Shown here: piece by piece, positions 58,262-64,000 of the stretch
Layout: each line of letters starts with the position of its first letter
Numbering within the stretch: the stretch's first letter is position 1
Source of the DNA: Margaritifera margaritifera
Lineage: Eukaryota > Mollusca > Bivalvia > Unionida > Margaritiferidae
Assembly (NCBI GenBank): GCA_029931535.1
Contig: JAQPZY010001628.1
Span: forward strand, 1,560,501 to 1,624,500
DNA: 64,000 nt
Direction: 5' to 3'
Notes under the pieces: model-generated
Told to the model about the DNA's origin: nothing
Database searches by the model: none
Seen by the model: the letters and a program-made list of their open reading frames with translations, nothing else
Made by a program: the position numbers and the translations under genes

Positions 58262-60308
58262 GAGTCTGTTTTTAGCTCACCTGACTGTAAGATCAAGTGA
58301 GCTTATTTTATGGTCCTTCATCCCTCATGAGTTTTGTGATGTCTGTTCACAATTGTTATTTACAACTTATTCTCAAAAACCTCTTGACCGAATTGCACAT
58401 AAATTTACAGGGAGCACTGTGGCATCAAGGTCTTTCAGATTGGTTCAAATATGGCTGCCATTGCTAAAAATAGAACAACCTTAAAATGACTTTTTCTCAA
58501 AAACCACTGAACAGAATTTGACAAAATTTTAGTATGACAGTCTTTCAGATTTGTAGAAATGATACCAGTCTGCATTTAAATATAGCTGCAGTTACTAAAA
58601 ATAGAAAAACCATTAAATGGCTTCTTTTCTAAAGCCACTCAAAAGAATTTGAAAGAAAGCATCCAGGCATAAAGAGCTTTCAAATTTGTTTAAATAATGC
58701 CAATCCAACCCCGTGACTAAAGTAAAAAATTCCAACAAGAACTTCTCAAAAACTGCTTAACAGAATTTGGCCATTACTAATATCTGAAAACCTTTTAAAT
58801 GATATCTCAAAAATTGCTCAGCAGAATTTAACTGTATTTTACAGAAAGCATCCTGGCCTAAGGGCTTTTAGGTTGTATAAATAATGCTGATTCACCATCA
58901 GTAATAGCAGCCATTACTAAAAGTAAAGAAAAACTTTGAATGTTTTCTTCTCCATAATCACTAAACAACATAGGACCAAATTTGAGAAAATGTGTCCTGG
59001 CATTAAGAACTTTCAATTTGGTATGAAGGATGTAAATCTCCCATTGTTACTGAAGGTGGAAAAACCTTGAAATTACTCTTTCTCAAGAAGCACTCAACAG
59101 AATTTGACCAAATTTGACAGAAAGCACTATAACATGAAGGGCTTTCAAATTGGTACAAGTGATTCCGATCCACAATCAAATGTGGCTACTACTGCCAAAA
59201 ATAGAAAAATATTTAAGCAACTCAATCAAAGAAAAACTGAAACATTCTCTCAACAAAAGCCATTCAACTGAAATTGACCAACCTTGACAAAAAGTATCCT
59301 GGCTTAAAAGGCCTTTCAGTATCGGACCAATTATGCTGATGTGTCATCAAATATGGATGAAGATAAAAAAAATGAAGAGACCTGCAAGCTGTTGTTTTTA
59401 TAACATATTCAAGCAACAGCATTAGAATTTTTTTTTACAGAAAGTATCCTACTAACTCCAATTTCTTGGCCAACTGCTCCTGCATTTGGCTAGAGTAGAT
59501 GTCAGTTTGGTGAGTGATCTCAGGCCCACTTAGGCTTTGTTTAGCTTTGTTTAGCTTATCTTGCCATAAAGCCAAGTCAACTTATGGTATGGCCTTTTGT
59601 CCATGGTGTGTCATCCATCAGTTGTCCATTAGAAATAGCTATTTTCAGCAAAACTTGGCACATAATATCCTTTTTAAGTGTGTATGTATGATGCCAATCC
59701 ACCTTCAAATATTGCCACCATTACTAAAAATAGAAAAACCTTTAAATGACTTCTGCTAAAATATAACAATAGAATTTGACCAAATTTGATGGAAACCATC
59801 TTGTCATGAAAACATTTTAAGTTTCTACAAAATTATGCCAATCCGCCATAAAATATGGCCACTGTTGCTAAAAATAGAAAGCCTTTAACTTATTTCTCCA
59901 AAATCACCAAACAGAATTTGACCAAATTTGATGGAAAGCATCTGGCACAAAGACCTTTCAGGTTGGTACAAAATGATGCCAATCCACCATCAATATGCTG
60001 TTACTGAAAAAAGAAAAACCTATAAATTACTTCTTCTCTTACTAAAAATAGAAAAACTTATAAATGACTTCTTCTCCAAAACCGCTAAGCATATTTGACA
60101 GAAAGCATCCTGCGAAGAAGACCTTTGGAATTTATGCAAATGTTGCCATTCTACCATCAGATATGACCGCCATTACTAAAAATAGAACACCTCTAAATGA
60201 CTTCTCCCAAATCTTGGAACAGAATTTGACCAAATTTGACACATCTAGGCATGAAGACTATTTATGTTTATACAAATGATGCTAATCTGCCATGAAATAT
60301 AGTTATTA
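58262..60308 (+). repeat. Hairpin-headed tandem-repeat element(s), ~130-170 bp unit
   Basis: Head TTTTTAGCTCACCTGAC-tgtaa-GATCAAGTGAGC forms a stem-loop, followed by GGTCCTTCATCCCTCATGAG and about 13 divergent units with CAGAATTTGACCAAATTTGA, GAAAGCATCCTGGC, CAAATGATGCCAATCCACCA and ACTAAAAATAGAAAAACC. A tail motif (GGTGAGTGATCTCAGGCCCA) at about 59508 suggests one element ends there and another begins. No genes. Confidence 0.85.
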
Positions 60309-61915
60309 TAGTAAAACCTGTCTTCAGCAACCTCTGCTATGAGCGACAACCTGTCATTTATGATCACAATCGTAATGCACGGATCGATTTTATTATATAA
60401 ATGCACTGTTGTGATCAACCACCTGCAGAATGCAACCAGCGACCATGATTTCTTGGCAAACACTGCTATGAACAACTGCATCACAAAAACAGAGATAAAC
60501 ACCACCCTTCATTTAATCCTTTGTAACCATGTCTGCTTAAAAAGTCCAGACTGTTATGAAAAAAAAAATAATTTTAAAAAAAAATTTCGGCTGCTTACTG
60601 GTTTCTTAAATTTTACAGGTCATGCATATAGTGTCATATGTTATAGATTGAAAAACATGCAGATTGTTCATTTGGAATTACCTTGGCTATTTCAGTGAGA
60701 CTAAAGTATGATCCGTAGGATTGACCACGAAATTGTGAATGGCAGAATGTTCTAAAATAACACTGGTATGAACTATCATGAGAACCGAGACAAACGCCAC
60801 CGACCTTTTTTTAATCCTTTGTAACAATGATTGCTTAAAAAGTTAAGACTGTTCTAAACAAAAACAAACAAAAAGAAAAAAAAAATGAGGCTGGCAACCG
60901 GTTTCCTAAATTGTACAGGTCATGTATGTAATGTCCTTTTTTATAGACTGTAAACCAAACAAAAGTACATGTCACTAACTGCCATTGTAGTGCCGAAGTC
61001 AATGTAGCAACTGCATACATCGTTTGTCTTTGGAGTTAATCCATAATGCCTGGGGTGAATGAGGTCTTTGTCTTTGTCTTTAATACCAGTAGGTGAGAAT
61101 CATTTTCCGGATTTGATTGTCATTGTTAAAGGGTTGTGTTGTTTATTGCTTTTTTTATGTTACACAGATTACAACCCACACAATAAAGCCATCATCTGTT
61201 CACCTTAGTGCAGCCGATTACACCCTTTGTTTATAGAGTTAATCCCTTTATGTTGTCGATGAATTAAGCCTTTGACTTTTGTCTCTAAATAAATTTATTC
61301 TGCTTCTGGATGAGTTCATTTTGTCTTTTTATTTCATTCATTGGTACATATACATTGTATATGCATTCCATATTTTCTCAAAGCCTGATCAAAACTACTA
61401 CAGTCGTTATTACAATTGATCACTGATAATGTTAACACCTAGCACCTTAATAACAACGGCAGAACTTCCAACAAAAAAGAGACAAATTCTAACACTGGAG
61501 GAAAGAAGTAATGTAATTGAAAGAAGTGAAAAAGAGGAGACTGGTCACAAAATAGCAGCCAGTTTAAACATTGGTAGAATTCAAATTCAGGGTGTTATAA
61601 AAGACAAGGAGCCAATTAGAAACAAATTCATATGCGAACACGTGTAGATGTGATCATCAGATATAAATGTGATTCATGTTTAATGATAGATGTATATCTT
61701 TATTGCTATATAAAATTATTTTCAGATGAATGCATGCATATTTTAACAAGAACTATGAACAAAGAATACAACAAATGTACAGTGATTGTGGTTATTTTTC
61801 CTTCTTAAACGGTGTGCTGAATTTTGACCTTGGAAACTCGTCTTTTGTACAAACCTGTTATCAGAGACCACTTTTTGTTGGCAGAAGGGGCAGTCTCTCA
61901 AGACAAGTTTGTCTG
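60309..61915 (+). mobile_element. Pogo-like element with CENP-B-type HTH remnant, inserted in the tandem array
   Basis: Left end TAGTAAAACCTGTCTTCAGC and right end CAAGACAAGTTTGTCTG are worn inverted repeats, with TA flanks (60307-60308, 61916-61917). Removing it restores a normal array unit (AGTTAT-TA-CTGAAATA). A 72-codon frame at 61429-61647 codes TAELPTKKRQILTLEERSNV then GHKIAASLNIGRIQIQGVIK, a CENP-B-type helix-turn-helix start, then stops. The interior is partly duplicated (60480-60660 resembles 60770-60960). Related to 50298-51332. Confidence 0.9.
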
Positions 61916-62856
61916 TACTGAAATATACAAACTTTTAAATGACTTCTTTTCAGTAACAGTTGAACAAAATGTAACCAATTTTGACTGTAACATGGTATGA
62001 AGACCTATCAAGTTTATACAAATGATACCAATCCATATTAAAATATGGCCACCATTACTAAAAATAGAACACCTTTCAAAGAAGCTTCCCAGCTGATAGT
62101 ACTAACAATAGAAAAACCTTTACATGACTTCACTACAACTGCTTAACAGAATTTGACCCAATTAGACAGAAAGTATCCCGACAGAAAATCCTTTCCATTT
62201 TGACCAAATTATGCTGATATGCCATCAGATATGGCAGCCATTATTAATAACATAAAATCTTTTAAAAGACTTTTTCTCAAAAGCAGCCAAACAAAATTTG
62301 ATCAATTTGACAGAAAGCATTCTGTAATCTGATATGACTGTCATTGCTATAAACAGGAAGAAAAACATTAAATGACTTCTCAGAAACCACTCTCCAAAAT
62401 TTGACCAAATTTGACCAAATGCACTCAGGCATAAAGGACTTTTAAATTTATACAAATAATGCCAATCTGCTATCAAAGATGATTGCTACTGAACAAAAAA
62501 AGAAAAACCTTTATACAACTTCTTTACCAAAACTGAGCAGACTTTGACCAAATTTGACAGCATTTAGACATGAAGGCCTTTCAAATTTTGTGCAGGTGAT
62601 GCTGATCCACCATCAAATATGACCACCATTACTAAAAATAGAAAAACCTTTAAATGGCTTCTTCAATAAAGCTGCTGGTCTGTATTAGTCCAAATCTGAG
62701 ACTTTAAAATGTATATAAATTATGCCAATCCACCATCAAATATGGCTGGTGTTACTAAAAACAGACAAACTTTTAAACAACTTCTCACAAACCGCTGAAC
62801 AGAATTCAATTTAATATGACAGAAAGCTTTCTGGCATAAAAGCCTTTTTAATCTGC

Positions 62857-63405
62857 ATACCTGCTAAGTAATGATGTGTCACACAAAAGACATGATTTTA
62901 AATGGCCAGACACGCAGACATGAATTTCCAAATATGCATCTCTAAAATCTTACCTCTTTCGAAAGAATATCCTGATTTGGGAAAGTGCTTCAGGCTTATA
63001 AATGATTAATGAGGTATCAACACATAATTAACACGTTTTATTGCAAATTGTATCCAGTAGAATGCACAGGAACAAGTACATCCAGTCAGGAAACGTGAAT
63101 TTTTCAGGGGAACTAACTGTGTATTATGGTTCAGAACAGTCTGAATTGCTGATCTGGATAATAAGGAACACACAGAAAAAATCTGGAATTGATATCAGGT
63201 ACTTGAATTGGAGCATTTCTCTTTTGAAAATAAAATAAAATAAAATAAAAAGATGTAATAAAAAAGTACAAGGCATTATTATTATTTTAATTCATTACAA
63301 TATGTCATTTACGTGAACCATGTACAATGACCACTCTTGCAACCACAAAACCCCCTAAACAAGCTTGAGAAGCAGTCCACCACTGCCTAGGAAGTTGGCA
63401 GGTAT
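62857..63405. mobile_element. hAT-type MITE inserted in the tandem array
   Basis: Starts ATACCTGCTAAGT and ends AGTTGGCAGGTAT, the same terminal motif as the hAT family at 12731 and 42541. Flanking 8-mers taatctgc / gaatttct are weakly similar. The array unit (GCCTTTT ... AAATGATGTTGATC) continues after it, showing insertion into a pre-existing repeat. Contains an (AAAAT)n run at 63227-63250. Confidence 0.7.
63227..63250. repeat. (AAAAT)n microsatellite
   Basis: About five AAAAT units inside the MITE at 62857-63405. Confidence 0.85.
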
Positions 63406-64000
63406 GAATTTCTCTAAATGATGTTGATCTGCTATCAAATATGGCCACTGTTACTAAAAAGAATTTAAAAAACTTGAAACAGGTTAAAAAATATAACTGC
63501 GGAGCAGAAATTGACCAGATTTAACAAAAAGCATCCTGGCAAGAAGGCCTTTAAAATTTATTGAAATTATGCCAATCTGCCATAACATTTGGCTGCATTA
63601 CTAAAAGTAAAAACAGTACTTCAAATCACTTCTTCTCAAAAAATGCTAAATAAAATTGGACCAAATTTGACATAAAGTATCCTGGAATGAAAGCCTTTCA
63701 ATAAATTCAAATGATGCTGATCCACTGTTCAGTATTGTAAAAATAGAGAAACCTTTAAATGACTTCTCAAAAAGCTGTGAACAGAATTCAACCAAATTTT
63801 TCAGAAAGCATCCTGGCATAATTCCTTTCAGATGTGCACAAATTATGCTGATCTGCCTTTCAATATGACTACCATTACTAAAAATATATAAAAACCTCTA
63901 TATGTCAGAAAGTATCATACTAACCCAGATTGCTTGGCCAACAGCCCTTACATTTAGTTTTTAGATAGATGTCAGCCAGGTAAGTGATCTTGTTGAGCAA

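Larger units (their letters stand above)
61918..64000 (+). repeat. Tandem-repeat array, continuation
   Basis: Same unit as 58262-60308, about 11 more divergent copies, interrupted by a MITE at 62857-63405. Near 63975 the motif GCCAGGTAAGTGATCTTG resembles the tail seen at 59508. The array runs to the window edge. Confidence 0.85.

Noticed and set aside
58262..64000. CRISPR-like repeat-spacer array
   Set aside because: Units are long, divergent and contiguous without unique spacers, and the genome is eukaryotic.

Overview
The window is eukaryotic: spliced exons with GT-AG introns, AT-rich introns, microsatellites and many animal-type transposons. The repeat content suggests a mollusc or related lophotrochozoan (inference). 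This rests on hairpin-headed tandem-repeat elements with heads such as TTTTAGCTCACCTGA, a tRNA-derived SINE ending in a GTTAAACCCC-type tail, DIRS-type retrotransposons, and lineage-typical hAT and pogo families.

Only one host gene is recognised. It lies on the + strand and runs through almost the whole window: sterol carrier protein X (SCP2/SCPx), a peroxisomal 3-oxoacyl-CoA thiolase fused to a sterol/lipid-transfer domain. Eleven exons can be placed between 7282 and 56858, with splice sites and phases that join into one open frame of about 420 codons. The first exons (thiolase N-terminal half) lie upstream of the window and the last exon(s) lie downstream. The striking point is that the thiolase C-terminus is followed by two SCP2 domains in tandem. 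The second is about 73% identical to the first and has the same exon sizes and intron phases, so it is a clear intragenic exon-block duplication.

Layout. 1-7281: upstream sequence or intron with a decayed hAT transposase, a 1.3 kb TIR element, tandem repeats and a pogo-like element. 7282-10081: thiolase exons 1-3. 10082-23612: a 13.5 kb intron holding a pogo-like element, a structurally complete but decayed 8.5 kb DIRS element (inverted terminal repeats plus internal complementary region) that carries two nested DNA transposons, a small hAT MITE and a tandem array. 23613-23720: exon 4. 23721-32062: intron with a second, deleted DIRS copy and more tandem arrays. 32063-33681: exons 5-7 (thiolase end, first SCP2 domain). 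33682-50145: a 16.5 kb intron with decayed pogo/Tigger transposases, a hairpin MITE, a 2.8 kb hAT element, a LINE fragment and a pogo-like element. 50146-56858: exons 8-11 (rest of SCP2 domain 1, linker, SCP2 domain 2), with a pogo-like element and a SINE in the introns. 56859-64000: intron or downstream sequence made of hairpin-headed tandem arrays, split by a pogo-like element and a hAT-type MITE.

No bacterial genes, CRISPR arrays, rRNA genes or independent tRNA genes were seen. Most short open frames are chance or transposon remnants.
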